The notes: a model not told the origin generated them from the letters alone. A DNA stretch of 64,000 nt from Lepus europaeus (GCF_033115175.1 NC_084831.1:45416002-45480001), one strand, 5' to 3'. Positions 54,401 through 62,509 are shown, numbered from the stretch's first letter. Translations and numbers: made by a program.

Positions 54401-57400
54401 TCATCTGATGGCTGTATTTGAGACCAAAGCAGAAATGTACACCGTCTAACTATTGATCTCTATATGTCTAAAATGGAAATTAGACTACCCAGTATACAGG
54501 GTTGAATGAAATAACATATAGTAGTGATTTATACAAATATTTTATGTGACTGTTAAGAATTGGATCACTTAATTGAAAAGCAAAGGTATTCACACAGCAA
54601 GGGAAAAATAAAGCAATCTGTCTGACATCCTAAATTCTAACAGCAGGTGCCTCAAAGTTGAAATGGGTCCCTATGGACAGTCTCTTCATTTAGTTCATTA
54701 AAGTGACTTTCTTTTTATAAAACATTTCACCACGGTAACAATTTTATTTTTCTTCTCAACTCAGTCAGATTTTAATCTACTTCTCAGAGGTGCCAGATAA
54801 TAAACTGAACAGCACTGTTCACATTTAAAGACGGGCAGTTAGAAGACTGAACTATAAAAGGTTATATAAGACTGGATATAAGTCATGACACAGGGACAAG
54901 GGAAACGATACCTCATGCTACAATGAATAAACTGTAATGAATGGAGAAAATGCCAGTATAGTTTTAAGAAAGTTAAATGTGCATTGTGTCCTGATTACAG
55001 GTTTTTGTTTTTTCAATAAACCTATCTCTTTCAGCAAAGGTAAGAATAGTGGTTTAACAGACAAAGCCTCTGGTTACTTCTTTTATTGGCATGACCAACA
55101 AAGAATAATACACTATTAAATACTGAGTCAAAGGCTTGATTCAGTAAAAACCTTGGAGCTAAGTCAGCCAAGCTTTGATTGAAAGGCTTAGGAAAATTAC
55201 ACTATCTATGAAAAGGTAGTGATGAATTATAAGTAGTAATTACTACCCTGTTTTTCAATACAGAATGCTTGGCTAAACAAAGTTGTCCTATCCTTAGTAC
55301 AAAATAAACACTGTCTGAACAAACAGATGAAATTTAAAGCCCATGAAATTTGTAGCAGCAGCTACTAAAACTCTAAATTCATAATAATTACAACGTTGGA
55401 TAAGCAGTTTAAATAGTATGTATGTTGTTTTCTAAGGAAAATAGACAAAAAGCTTAACACAACTCAAAGAAAACCTCAGTGTCATATACAGATAATGTCA
55501 TTAGCACAGCATCTTACCAGATTCACATTCCAATTTGGTCCGGTTTAAATCAATTCCATCATCCACAAACTGACAAATTGAAAACAGCCTGCAACCTCTC
55601 TGACACGCATACAACTCCTCTTCCTAGGAAGGCCAAGAACAGGGAAGATCATCAAAACACAGAATTTTCCCCCCACGGAAAAACAGTTAAAAAGAAAGCA
55701 AAGTTAGTATGGTTTATTTTAAACTGTCTGATAATTTTACAGCTGAAAGAAAAGAATTAGAGAGTCAGGTCACACCCCAAACCTTTGCCATATAAATAAG
55801 TTTTAGATCCTTATTTAAAAGTGACATCAACAAAAAAAGTTTAGTAGGTAAAAATATCACCCTCTTCTCATACTCTGTGGTCACAATTTGTGTGTGTGTG
55901 TGTGTGTGTGTGGAGGGGGACTGAAAATAAAAGTAACAGTGATGTAATTAAGACTTTAACCAAGGCAGAAAGTAGTAAGCGAGTACTCCAGGCGGGATGA
56001 TATACTTTGTCACATCCATGTCATTAGGCTTTTCAGGAAACAGGGTGACACAAAGGCCCTGACAAAGTAAGGGATATATGTATAAAAATGCTTATATGAA
56101 ACTTGGCTTACTTTAACTGAAAACACAAACAAGAGCAACAAGGTGATACAGGAAACTACTATAATTAGCCAGACTGGGATCAAACTTTTTAGATGATTGC
56201 TCAAGTTACTTTACCTGTCAAAATCTGTTTTCACATCATAGAAGGGGACAATATTTTTTACCTTCAAACCCTTCATAATTCTGGAAGATAGTTATTCCTA
56301 GCACAGTGTCTAGAACATAGAATGTGCTCAATAAATAGCAGTGTTATTCATTTTAATGGATTTTAAAAACAGAAAACATTAGAGGCATCACTGCACATGT
56401 GTGGGAATTCAATATAGGATGGACACACAGTTCTCCACTACTGGAAAATATGAGCTGCTTAATAAGACTAAGACCAGTATCTTCGACAGGTTTTTCTTTG
56501 GTAAAATACACAGGGTACTGGAAACCAGCAAGGGCACACGCGGGAGCCCCTTCCACTTACTGTGTGATCTACTGTGTTCAAACTGGCAGGCACTAACAAG
56601 GAAACAGCATGTTCTTACACCAGATAACAACCAGTGGAATAAAGAGAGACACTTCTTCCCAATAGAGGGGTTTTATGCAGCAGTAATAATCCCCTTTGAA
56701 GTGAGGGCTGTAGTCTAATATTAAATATGCTTTATTATATAACTGAAGGTAGCACATTTTTTGGACCTCAGTGCTACTTGCATTTATTGTTAGGTGAAAC
56801 TCAAGGAATATTAACAATTAAGATAAAGTTTACACCTTTTGCAAGGTGTAAGGAGCTTTTGCAAGGTTTTGTAAAACAGTGGAAGAATTCTCTCTTCTTT
56901 GGAGTACCACTTACTCCTTATTTGCTCAGAGAAAGCATGAGCGAATTTATTAGTATGAGCTAGACCACAAGCCATTTCATTCTCAGAGATGCTTTATTTG
57001 TTAAACCAATCCAATAAAGCATACAGCACCAACTTCAGAAAAGCATGGGGCACAGTGAAGAGAGCCTTGGTTCAAAAATCAGCCCTGGTTTGAGGTCAGC
57101 CTCATGACTTACTCTGTATTACTTTGGGCAGGTTACTAAATCTGTGACTCAGTTTCCTTATTTGTAAAATTAGGACAACACTCTTAAGTCAATCCTCCTT
57201 ATTAGGAGGATTATACATTATATCTACAATAGAATTACTATTATGTAGTATTATTTAATGAATAGACGTAACATCAGTAACATTTAAAACACACATGTAC
57301 GAGGCATCACAGTAACTTTTAACATTATTACACCACTGGGCACAGGGTAGATAATAGCTCTCAAGAATCATCCTTATTTTAAATACTTCATGTTCTATAT

Positions 57401-60400
57401 TATCACTCCAAGTCCAGTAAATATTTCATATGATGGGTCAGGTGATATAAATGCATCCTCTGGGACAGGCATGGTGGCACAGTTAAGAGATCACTTGCAA
57501 TGACTGCATTCCACATCAGAGTGCCAGTTTGAGTGCTGGCTGCTTTTATTCCAATCCAGCTTCCTGTTAATGCACATGAGAAATCAGCGTATGATGGCCC
57601 ATGCACATGGGTCCCTGCCACCCACATGGGAGACTCAAGAGTTCCAGGCTCCTGGCTTCAGTCTGTTCTAGCCCTGGCAGTTGCAGGCATTTGGAGAGTG
57701 ATGGAAGATTTCTCACTCTTTCAAATAAATAAATAAAATATTTTAAACATTTATTTCCTTTGCATTAAGGCACAAGGAAATGATGCTTCCCATCACACTG
57801 AATATCAGCTATGTAAAGAGATTGTCCATCAATGATAACATCTATAGCTTTTATATCCATTTTTGCAGGTAAATATTGAAGCAAAGTTTAATGAGGAAAA
57901 GTATATCTAATAGACCAGGCAGGCATCTCAGGAGAGAACTGAGAGCCTAAATGCATTTCCTTTTTTTTTTTTTTTAAGATTTATTTTTATTTATTTGAAA
58001 GGCAGAGTTACAGAGAGAGAATGATAGAAAGAGATCTTCCATCTGCTAGTTCACTCCCCAAATGGTCACAAGTGGGCTGGGTTGAAGCCAGGAGCTTCTT
58101 CCAGGTCTCCCATGTGGGTGTAGGGAACCAAGCAAGTACTTGGGTCATCCCGTGCTGCTTTCCCAGGCACACTGGCAGGGAGCTGGATGGGAAGTGGAGC
58201 ATCCAGAACTCCAACCAGCGCTCATATGGGATGTTTGCATTGCAGGAGGGGGCTTAACTGCTGCGCCACAACACCAAACCCTATATACATTTTCTTATCA
58301 TGAGCTAAGTCAAGCTAGTTATTCTCTAATTATTCATGGTAGTAATACTATATACACCAAACTAGTTTTATAACATGTGACAGAAGAAATAATTATCTGT
58401 GGCTGTGTGTTAGGCACTGTGCTAAGACGGTCACATGTATTATCTTTAATCCTCACACTAGCTCTGCAAGGTATGAGGTTTCTTCCCCGCCACAGGTGAC
58501 AAAAAGGAGTTATAAGGGTCAGCACTGTGGCACAAGGCATATGCCAGTACCCCATAGAACACTGGTTCAAGTCCCAGCTGCTCCACTTTCAAGCAAGCCC
58601 CCTCTAATGTTCCTGGGAAAACAGAAGATGGCTGAAGTGCTTGGACCCCTGTGCCCCATGTGGGAGACCAGATGGAGTTCCAAGCTCCTGACTTCTGCCT
58701 GACTCAACCCTGGCCATTGTGGCTATTTGAGGAGGGAACCAGCAGATGGAAGATCTCTCTCTCTGTAACTCTGCCTTTCAAATAAGTAAATCTTTACAAT
58801 AACAGCAAAAATGTTATGAGAATTGATCATCAAGGATACACAGGAAGAGTGTAGCTAGAAATGGAACCTAGGTTTGTAAGGTTCCAGAACCCACACTCTG
58901 TTAAAAAATTAGGTTGGGGGCTGGTGCTGTGGTGCAGAGGGTTAAAGCCCTGGCCTGAAGCGCCGGCATCCCATATGGGTGCTGGTTCAAGTCCCGGCTG
59001 CTCCACTTCCCATCCAGCTCTCTGCTATGGCCTGGGAAAGCAGTGGAAGATGGCCCAAGTCCTTGGGCCCCTGCACCCACATGGGAGACCCAGAAGAGGC
59101 TCCTGGCTTTGGATTGGTGTAGCTCCGGCCATTGCAGCCAACTGGGGAGTGAACCAGCGGATGGAAGACCTCTCTCTTTGTCTCTACCTCTCTCTGTAAC
59201 TCTGTCTTTCAAATAAATAAAAAATAAATCTTTAAAAAAATTAGGTTGGCTCTAATTAGCTTTGTTATTAACACAACATGTCACTTGTATTAGAACCTAG
59301 GCAAATTATGCAATTACATTTTTGAGCACAGTTAAAAGATAAAAGATAATTTAAAAGTAACTACTTACAAACAGGAAAAGTATTCTACTTTCTTGCAATA
59401 CAAAATTAATTCTGAAAAAGAGTCATTAAAATGAGATTTCTATCTGGCAATTACAAATATCAAACCAAGAGAGCCAATATGGACTTGTAAATTCATCTAA
59501 TTTCTTATAATATACATTGCATTTTCCTAGCTGCAAAGCACAATAATTCAAAGAAAGGCCCAACAGAAATCATGAAACAAAAATATTTTGATGCAACTTA
59601 ATTAACATGAGGCAGCACTGGTGTATTAAACTTTAGGACTGAATTCCTACCCTACCACTTATTCTTGGTTATGTAATCTTGGGCAAGTCTCTTAACCTTT
59701 TGGAGCCTCAATTTCCTTAATTGTAAAACTCATTTTGCAGCCAGGCCGCGGCTCAATAGGCTAATCCTCCGCCTTGTGGCGACGGCACACCAGGTTCTAG
59801 TCCCGGTCGGGGTGCTGGATTCTGTCCCGGTTGCCCCTCTTCCAGGCCAGCTCTCTGCTGTGGCCAGGGAGTGCAGTGGAGGATGGCCCAAGTGCTTGGG
59901 CTCTGCACCCCATGAGAGACCAGGATAAGCACCTGGCTCCTGGCTACGGATCAGCGCGGTGCGCTGGCCGCAGCGTGCCAGCCACGGCGGCCATTGGAGG
60001 GTGAACCAACGGCAAAAAGGAAGACCTTTCTCTCTGTCTCTCTCTCTCTCACTGTCCACTCTGCCTGTCACACACACACACACACACACAAAACCAACTC
60101 ATTTTGCAAGGTTGTCGTGAGAATTAGAGATAATGACATGATAAACTCCCCTCCCCTGCTTTATATTTGGCAAACAGATTTAAGTAGAGAGTAAGTTTTA
60201 AGACCAGGACATACAGGGAGTCAGAGGATTTGGAGTTCCTGTCAAGAACAGCTGGGAGGCTGGTGGTGTGGGTAAAGGCCACTGCTTGCAGCGCCGGCAT
60301 CCCATAAGGGCACCAGTTCGAGTCCCAGCTGTGCCACTTCCAGTCCAGCTCTCTGCTATGGCCTGGGAAAGCAGTAGAAGATGGTCCAAGTGGTTGGGCC

Positions 60401-62509
60401 CTGAATCTGTATGGGAGACCCTGAAGAAGCTCCTGGCTCCAGATAGGCCCACCTCCAGCCATTGTGACTGGGGAGTGAACCAGCAGATGAAAGATCTCTC
60501 TGTCTCTGCCTTTCTTTCAAATAAATAAATGTTAAAAATAGCTGGAATGAGTAAGTAAAAAATTATTTAGAGGTATCACACCAATTGTTAGAAAGTAACA
60601 GATATCAGGGGCCAGTGCTGGTGGCACAGTAGGTTAAGCCTCTGCCTGTGGCACTGGCATCCCATGTGAGCACTGATTGGTGTCCTGGCTGCTCCATTTC
60701 CGATCCAGCTCTCTGTTTATGGCCTGGGGAAGTAGTGGAGGATGGCCCATAGTGCGTGGGCCTCTGCACCCACATGGGAGACCCAGAAGAAGCTCCTGGT
60801 TCCTGGCTTTGGATCAGTTCAGCTCTGGCTGTTGCGGCCATCTGGGGAGTGAACCGCGGATGGACCGCTCTGTGTCTCCCTCTCTCTGTAACTCTGCCTC
60901 TCAAATAAATCTTTTTTTTTCCAAAAAGAAAACAACAGATATTACAAAAAGTATCAAAAGATTCCAGGAATGTATAGCCTTTCAAATAATTTCATTGTTC
61001 TCCCAGCATTCTGGTTCATATTACAAATTTGCTAGGAAAAACATCTTAAAAAAGGAAACACACATTAGAACAATACAAAATAAAGTCTCAGCCCAATCCT
61101 AGATCCAATCAATATTAATAAGTTTCCTCTTACAATCCTCTTAATGATGTTAAGTTTATCAAAGAAAGGGGCAACATTCAGTATGGAAGTTACAACTTCT
61201 GATGTTCTTTTGATTGATATAATGGCCTCTAACATGGAAAAATTTAGGATAATCCCCCCACTCTTTTTCCTTGAAGGTAGATATAATCCTCACAGCACGG
61301 GAAGTGACAGCATTGAGCACTTTTCATTTGGAGGACCTGAAAGCACTTGCCACCATGCAACATCCTCAACTTCACTTTGTAGTTTGAGGGCAAAGAGGCC
61401 AGCCACAATGGTTAAGCAAAAAACTTACAGAAGACGAAGGCACAAGGAGAAAAAAACCCAGCAACACCAGCAAAAGCTTTTATAACCCACAGCGTGCGTG
61501 TGTGTGAGAGATAGAGAGAGAAAGAGACAGAGAGAGAGAGAGAGAGAGAGACAAGGAGGAGGAAAAAAACAAACCAAGAACACCAGCAAAAGCTTTTATA
61601 ACCCACAGTGTGTGTGTGTGTGTGTGTGTGTGTCAGGGACAAGAAGAAAAAAACCCAGCAACATCAGCAGAAGCTTTTATAACCCGTAGGGCGTGTGCAC
61701 CCAAATTATATATGGGGAAAGTGTGGGGAGAGCCACCAAGCAATTTAAAATCTTGAGTAAACACTGTTCTTAAGAAGCTGAAAAAGCGCCTTGAGGAGGG
61801 GGAGTGGAATTGTAAGGGGCAGCAGCCCGGGCGGGGGGCGACCCCGTCACCCCCTCCCCGAGCTGGGAAGCCCCAGGAAGGCAGCCTCCCGTCGGTCTCC
61901 ACGGGTTCCCTGCCAGCCGCACAGAGCGCGAAGTGCCTGCTTCCCCCCGGGCGCGGCGTCTCCCGCACACGGCGAGTCCACAAGGGGAGAGCGCCCCTCG
62001 GCGCGCTGCTGAGCCCGGCGGCGGCTACGTGGAGTGCCGCCCCCGGCCTCCCTCCCGCCCCGCGAGGACCCGGCGGGCTGCCACACGAACGCGGCCGCGT
62101 CGGTCCCATCGGTGTGTCCCCCAGCCTATCACCGGGTGGTGCAGCACAAACTTCCGGTGATTCCGGCAGGGACCGGGTGCAGGCAGGCTTAGGGAGGGAG
62201 ACAGAAGCCGCCCCGGCGGGAGGCCGCGGGTGAGGGGCGCGCTCAACCGCCAGAGTCCCAGAGCCCACGCAGGGGTGGGGGCGCCGGGAAGGGTCGTAGC
62301 CCGGTTCGGACCGGCCCTACCTTGGGGTAGGTGTGCAGTGGGTAGGTCAACTGACAGGCCCGGTGGCAAGACGCCGTATCGCCCAAAACCGAGTCAAACG
62401 CCTCAGCCGAAGCGGTGCCCGAGCCCCCGGCCAGGGCCATCGTGAGCAGCAGCAGCGACGGGAGCCCCCGTTGGGCCCTGACCCAGAGGGTCCCCTTCGG
62501 CGCCGCCAT
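33516..62509 (-). CDS. TMEM59: TMEM59, transmembrane protein 59
   Basis: Eight coding exons join in phase: 62321-62509, 55518-55623, 53975-54069, 52867-53019, 50157-50238, 49192-49273, 44996-45104 and 33516-33671. They total 972 nt and 323 residues, the human length. Translation gives a signal peptide (1 to about 35), a cysteine-rich luminal domain with the NRT glycan site in exon 2, one membrane span at about 240-264 and a cytosolic tail ending in HSEI. TMEM59 is a Golgi and endolysosomal type I glycoprotein known to dampen glycosylation and surface transport of cargo such as APP, and to recruit ATG16L1 in selective autophagy. The ATG16L1 motif Y-x3-E-x4-Y-x2-L is intact at 268-280 (YVPSEKLSIYGDL). 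Introns are rich in SINEs. It starts from a CpG island shared with TCEANC2. Confidence 0.98.
33999..34332 (-). repeat. Young CSINE with target duplication
   Basis: Poly-T, AACAGGCAGAGTGGATAGTG, ending at CACGGCACCGGCC. GAGATGATTTAGA is repeated at 33986-33998 and 34335-34347. Confidence 0.95.
34441..34533 (+). repeat. Young CSINE, extreme 5' truncation
   Basis: Only the last part is present (GGCAAAAAGGAAGACC to CTGCCTGTAAAAAAAAG). It is flanked by a perfect 16-bp duplication AAAGAATTCAGGTATA at 34425-34440 and 34534-34549. Confidence 0.95.
34556..34865 (-). repeat. CSINE, older copy
   Basis: ACCTGAAAGGCAGAGTTATAG through GGCTACAGCACTGGCCCCC. Confidence 0.91.
34962..35287 (+). repeat. Young CSINE with (CAA)n tail
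   Basis: The head is GGCTGGCGCCGCTGCTCAAT and the end CTGCCTGTCAAAAAACAACAA. The A-tail has turned into a CAA repeat. AACTACTGCCT is duplicated at 34951-34961 and 35288-35298. Confidence 0.95.
35765..35860 (+). repeat. MIR relic
   Basis: CTAGTTCTGCCACCAGC, AAGTTACTTACCTCTTTCTC and CTCAGTTTG, in MIR order. Confidence 0.6.
35862..36167 (+). repeat. CSINE, full length
   Basis: The head is GGGGCTGGTGCTGTGGTGT and the tail CTTTCAAGTAAATAAATAAA. It faces a minus-strand copy tail to tail. Confidence 0.93.
36168..36478 (-). repeat. CSINE, old copy
   Basis: TTATTTATTTTATTTACTTT through AAATGCTAGCCCCC. Diverged. Confidence 0.85.
36642..36719 (+). repeat. 39-bp tandem duplication
   Basis: Two adjacent 39-bp copies beginning CATAACTGCGTGTGATTTAC and CATAACTGTGTGTGATTTAC differ at a few positions. 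Confidence 0.92.
37290..37634 (-). repeat. Young CSINE
   Basis: Poly-T, GACAGGCAGAGTGGACAGTG, ending at CGCAGCGCCGGCC. Flanking duplication unclear. Confidence 0.94.
37787..38112 (-). repeat. CSINE, full length
   Basis: TTTAATTTACTTGAAAGGCAG with a short GTTAGAGA tandem, ending at GCCACAGTGCTGTCCCC. Confidence 0.92.
38229..38322 (+). repeat. CSINE with large internal deletion
   Basis: Head remnant GTACTCGGCACAGCAGTTAAA and tail CTCTTTCAAGTAAAA with nearly all the middle gone. It still has a 13-bp flanking duplication AGGTGACTTCTGG at 38216-38228 and 38323-38335. Confidence 0.85.
38363..38699 (-). repeat. CSINE starting at an A25-T10 junction
   Basis: A25 (38363-38387) abuts T10 (38388-38397), followed by a minus-strand CSINE body from CTGAACGGCAGAGCAAC to GTCACAATGCCTGCCC. 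Confidence 0.87.
39030..40382 (+). repeat. L1-like 3' tail containing a retroviral gag-like relic (fossil)
   Basis: The 3' part (about 39780-40382) has a G-rich polypurine stretch, then ATTCATTAAATAAAAGTTT and poly-A, like a lagomorph L1 3' UTR as I remember such rabbit repeats. The 5' part (about 39030-39430) translates in places to a zinc-knuckle-like gag remnant (FQCGKPG, ELDHWKRTCP) of gammaretrovirus-like class I type. The gag-like part is a broken fossil with several interruptions and no LTR, pol or env that I can see. I infer that both parts belong to one repeated unit. Confidence 0.55.
40383..41033 (-). repeat. CSINE, host of a nested insertion
   Basis: AATTTATTTATTTGAAAGGC opens it in the poly-A tail of the upstream L1-like element. 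It is interrupted near AAGTGGAGCAG and resumes at GGAGCAGCTGGGACTCC, ending at CACAATGCTGGCCCC. Confidence 0.92.
40608..40940 (+). repeat. CSINE inside minus-strand CSINE
   Basis: The head is GGGGCAGGCACTGTGGCTCA and the tail CTTTCAAATAAAGAAATC plus poly-A. GGAGCAG repeats on both sides. Confidence 0.92.
41066..41750 (+). repeat. CSINE, host of a nested insertion
   Basis: The head GGGGCCGGTGCTGTGGCACAG is interrupted after 24 bp. It continues at 41422 and ends CTTTCAAATAAATAAATAAAT. Confidence 0.94.
41090..41421 (-). repeat. Young CSINE inside CSINE head
   Basis: TTTGTTTTGTTTTG tail, GACAGGCAGAGTGGACAGTG, ending at GTGGCGCCGGCC. GGCACAGCAG is duplicated at 41080-41089 and 41422-41431. Confidence 0.96.
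41984..42285 (+). repeat. CSINE, full length
   Basis: The head is GGGGACCAGTGTTGTGGCC and the tail CTTCAAATAAATAAATATAA. Confidence 0.92.
42381..42700 (+). repeat. CSINE, full length
   Basis: The head is GGGGCTGGCACTGTGGTGC and the tail CTTTTCAAGTAAATAAATAA. Confidence 0.93.
42930..42995 (+). repeat. CSINE 3' fragment
   Basis: GGCTTCAGCCTGGCACAGCC through GGAGAATAAATAAATACC. The 5' part is missing. Confidence 0.75.
43385..43520 (+). repeat. MIR relic
   Basis: CAGTTCTACCACTCACTGG, CCATCTGGCAAATGATGATAG and GTGAAGACTAAATGAACC, in MIR order. Confidence 0.65.
43660..43675 (+). repeat. Poly-C run
   Basis: C16 followed by GCCCC. A homopolymer likely to vary in length or be miscounted in sequencing. 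Confidence 0.9.
44213..44537 (+). repeat. CSINE, intermediate type
   Basis: The head is GCGACCAGCGCCGTGGCTCA and the tail CTGCCAAATAAATAAATTTT. Confidence 0.93.
44555..44640 (-). repeat. CSINE head fragment
   Basis: CAGCACCCATATGGGATGC and GGCACTGCAGGTGGC, the tRNA-related 5' part only. Confidence 0.75.
44996..45104 (-). CDS. TMEM59: TMEM59 exon 7, membrane span
   Basis: 109 nt encoding residues 236-272: NSGWILTTTLVLSV, the hydrophobic span, then EQYVPSE, which is the first half of the ATG16L1 motif. The donor is GAG|GTAAGT. The acceptor is an almost pure T run followed by AG (45105-45126). Confidence 0.98.
45362..45638 (-). repeat. CSINE, full length
   Basis: TTAAGATTTATTTATTTATT through GGCTTAACCCGCTGACCCC. 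Confidence 0.91.
45795..46126 (+). repeat. CSINE, full length
   Basis: The head is GGGGCCGGCGCTGCGGTGT, the B-box-like part GGTTCAAGACC, and the tail CTTTCAAATAAATAAATAAA. Little diverged. Confidence 0.94.
46890..47500 (-). repeat. Possible L2 relic
   Basis: Pyrimidine-rich order with CACTGCCCTAGATCC, TACCTCTTCCATAAATC and a terminal AAGTACAGTGCCTGGCACA, suggesting a reverse-strand L2. Diverged. Confidence 0.4.
47976..48301 (-). repeat. CSINE, full length
   Basis: TTTTTTAAGATTTATTTATT through GCCACAGCACTGGCTCC. Confidence 0.93.
48308..48733 (-). repeat. CSINE with expanded purine tract
   Basis: The tail AAAGATTCATTTATTTATTT is followed by about 120 bp of GGAGAGG/GGGGAGG-type sequence and (GA)n (48351-48473), then a normal body to GCTACAGTGCCAGCTG. 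Confidence 0.92.
48787..48935 (+). repeat. CSINE, 5' part
   Basis: GAGACCAGTGGTATGGTGC through GATGGAGTTCTTGGCTCC. It stops where a minus-strand piece begins. Confidence 0.78.
48936..49090 (-). repeat. CSINE, old middle part
   Basis: CTCCCACATGGGTGGCAGG and TGCATTAGCAGGAAACTAG on +. The tail is absent. Head-on junction with the previous piece. Confidence 0.72.
49192..49273 (-). CDS. TMEM59: TMEM59 exon 6
   Basis: Encodes residues 209-235 (YLQMRSSEAHRNYLEDGE, then SDGFFRC). The donor CT|GTATGT is non-consensus at one base. The acceptor is a tandem TTTCAGCAG: the downstream AG gives Y209 as in human, and the upstream AG (exon start 49276) would replace Tyr with Ser-Asp, in frame. Confidence 0.95.
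49277..50156 (-). other. TMEM59 intron 5
   Basis: GT-AG intron of about 0.9 kb containing one MER5A-like relic. Otherwise unique. Confidence 0.8.
49835..50018 (+). repeat. MER5A hAT-Charlie transposon relic
   Basis: TTTTCAAAGTGTGGTCCCT, TTAGAAATGCAAATTCTCAG, GGAGGTGGGCCCCAGCA and a closing GCTTGAGAACAC. This is the full MER5A order with partial terminal inverted ends. Confidence 0.88.
50157..50238 (-). CDS. TMEM59: TMEM59 exon 5
   Basis: 82 nt encoding residues 182-208 (SKPEIQYAPQLEQEHTDLRE then SSLSKMS). The acceptor is ATTTTAG and the donor T|GTAAGT. Luminal side. Confidence 0.96.
51098..51438 (+). repeat. CSINE, full length
   Basis: The head is GGGGCCGGCTCTGTGGCAC and the tail CTCTCAAATAAATAAATAAA. 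Confidence 0.94.
51440..51605 (+). repeat. MIR relic
   Basis: CCTAGCTCTGTTACTTACTAG, GTGTGACCTTAAACAAG and CAATAAAATAGGGATAATA: clear MIR order. Confidence 0.8.
51610..52110 (+). repeat. MER2-type Tigger transposon, interrupted
   Basis: CATCTACAGATTCAACCAATC, AACATGTACAGAC, CTTGTCATTATTCCCTAAAC and, after the interruption, TTTTATATAAAGGACCTTAG and CCTGGAACCAATCCCC. This is the MER2 consensus order as I know it, in two parts: 51610-51804 and 51985-52110. Confidence 0.82.
51805..51984 (+). repeat. Second Tigger-like element nested in the first
   Basis: It starts CAGTTATGTGCTGCATAAC and ends GCAATGACTG, with GATCACACAACAATGAAATTG before the end. This fits the short Tigger2/MER28-like non-autonomous elements. 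It sits after a TA, as Tc1/mariner-type elements do. Confidence 0.7.
52245..52540 (-). repeat. Young CSINE with a deletion near its head
   Basis: Poly-T, GACAGGCAGAGTGGACAGTG, ending GGCGCCGGCC with about 40 bp of the head missing. CATATTGCTTTT and CATATTTCTTTT flank it (52233-52244, 52541-52552). Confidence 0.94.
52867..53019 (-). CDS. TMEM59: TMEM59 exon 4
   Basis: 153 nt, phase 0 to 0, encoding residues 131-181 (LMSLMPKMHLLFPLTLVRSF through DDGKIVIFQ). It appears identical to human at every position I recall. The donor is CAG|GTAACA. Confidence 0.98.
53020..53974 (-). other. TMEM59 intron 3
   Basis: GT-AG intron of 955 bp. A MIR-like piece (CATAAAATGGAGATAATAT) lies at about 53690-53800. 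Otherwise unique. Confidence 0.75.
53975..54069 (-). CDS. TMEM59: TMEM59 exon 3
   Basis: 95 nt encoding residues 99-130, with CTEAYSQSDEQYACHLGCQ and PFAELRQEQ. The acceptor is TTTTACAG and the donor CAA|GTATGA. It continues the luminal Cys-rich domain. Confidence 0.97.
54070..55517 (-). other. TMEM59 intron 2
   Basis: GT-AG intron of 1.45 kb, AT-rich, with no CSINE and no repeat that I can name. Confidence 0.75.
55518..55623 (-). CDS. TMEM59: TMEM59 exon 2
   Basis: 106 nt encoding residues 64-98: EEELYACQRGCRLFSICQ, then DLNRTKLECES. NRT is the luminal N-glycosylation site. The acceptor is TTCCTAG and the donor CTG|GTAAGA. Confidence 0.98.
55889..55912 (+). repeat. (TG)12 microsatellite
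   Basis: Pure TG run followed by GGAGGGGGA. Confidence 0.95.
56195..56345 (+). repeat. MIR relic
   Basis: GCTCAAGTTACTTTACCTG, CATAGAAGGGGACAATA and AGAATGTGCTCAATAAATAG. Confidence 0.7.
57040..57215 (+). repeat. MIR relic
   Basis: CAGTGAAGAGAGCCTTGGTTC, TTACTTTGGGCAGGTTACT and CTCAGTTTCCTTATTTGTAA: a near-complete MIR. Confidence 0.82.
57462..57752 (+). repeat. CSINE, old copy
   Basis: GGGACAGGCATGGTGGCACAG through TTTCAAATAAATAAATAAAA. Diverged. Confidence 0.87.
57960..58281 (-). repeat. CSINE, full length
   Basis: Poly-T, AAGATTTATTTTTATTTATT, ending at GCGCCACAACACCAAACCC. Confidence 0.92.
58517..58797 (+). repeat. CSINE, shortened
   Basis: AGGGTCAGCACTGTGGCACA through CTTTCAAATAAGTAAATC. 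Confidence 0.9.
58918..59234 (+). repeat. CSINE with target duplication
   Basis: The head is GGGCTGGTGCTGTGGTGC and the tail CTTTCAAATAAATAAAAAAT. AAAAAATTAGGTTGG is repeated at 58903-58917 and 59235-59249. Confidence 0.95.
59615..60175 (+). repeat. MIR relic split by a young CSINE
   Basis: CTACCACTTATTCTTGG, AATCTTGGGCAAGTCTCTTAA and CCTCAATTTCCTTAATTG lie before the insertion; TTGCAAGGTTGTCGTGAGAAT lies after it. Together they make a MIR core. Confidence 0.8.
59740..60095 (+). repeat. Young CSINE with (CA)n tail
   Basis: The head is GCCAGGCCGCGGCTCAATAG and the end CTGCCTGTCACACACACAC. The A-tail is now a CA microsatellite. AACTCATTTTGCA is duplicated at 59727-59739 and 60096-60108. Confidence 0.95.
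60257..60538 (+). repeat. CSINE
   Basis: GAGGCTGGTGGTGTGGGTAA through TTTCTTTCAAATAAATAAAT. Confidence 0.91.
60608..60925 (+). repeat. CSINE, full length
   Basis: The head is GGGGCCAGTGCTGGTGGCAC and the tail CTCTCAAATAAATC. AACAGATAT occurs on both sides (60597-60605, 60934-60942). Confidence 0.93.
61441..61690 (+). repeat. Three-unit tandem repeat with GA/TG spacers
   Basis: A core of about 45 bp (CAGCAACACCAGCAAAAGC then TTTTATAACCCACAG) occurs at about 61445-61492, 61562-61608 and 61644-61690. The units are separated by (TG)n plus (GA)n and by (TG)n, giving periods of about 116 and 80 bp. Each unit begins with an ACAAGGAG/ACAAGAAG-A-rich lead. No known family recognised. Confidence 0.88.
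62321..62509 (-). CDS. TMEM59: TMEM59 exon 1, start and signal peptide
   Basis: ATG at 62509-62507 in a good context (AAAATGG). It encodes residues 1-63: MAAPKGTLWVRAQRG, a hydrophobic LLLLTMALAGG signal core, then EAFDSVLGDTASCHRACQ. The donor is AAG|GTAGGG. The start is supported by the human-like N-terminus. Confidence 0.97.

Larger units (their letters stand above)
55624..62320 (-). other. TMEM59 intron 1 (6.7 kb)
   Basis: GT-AG intron. Its 3' two thirds hold MIRs and CSINEs; its 5' end lies in the CpG island. About 56346-57040 and 60926-61440 show no named repeat. A 113-codon plus frame at 61144-61485 has no recognisable domain. Confidence 0.78.

Noticed and set aside
61144-61485. 113-codon plus-strand frame in TMEM59 intron 1
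   Set aside because: Its end runs into the tandem repeat (KKTQQHQQKLL). No domain and no splice context.
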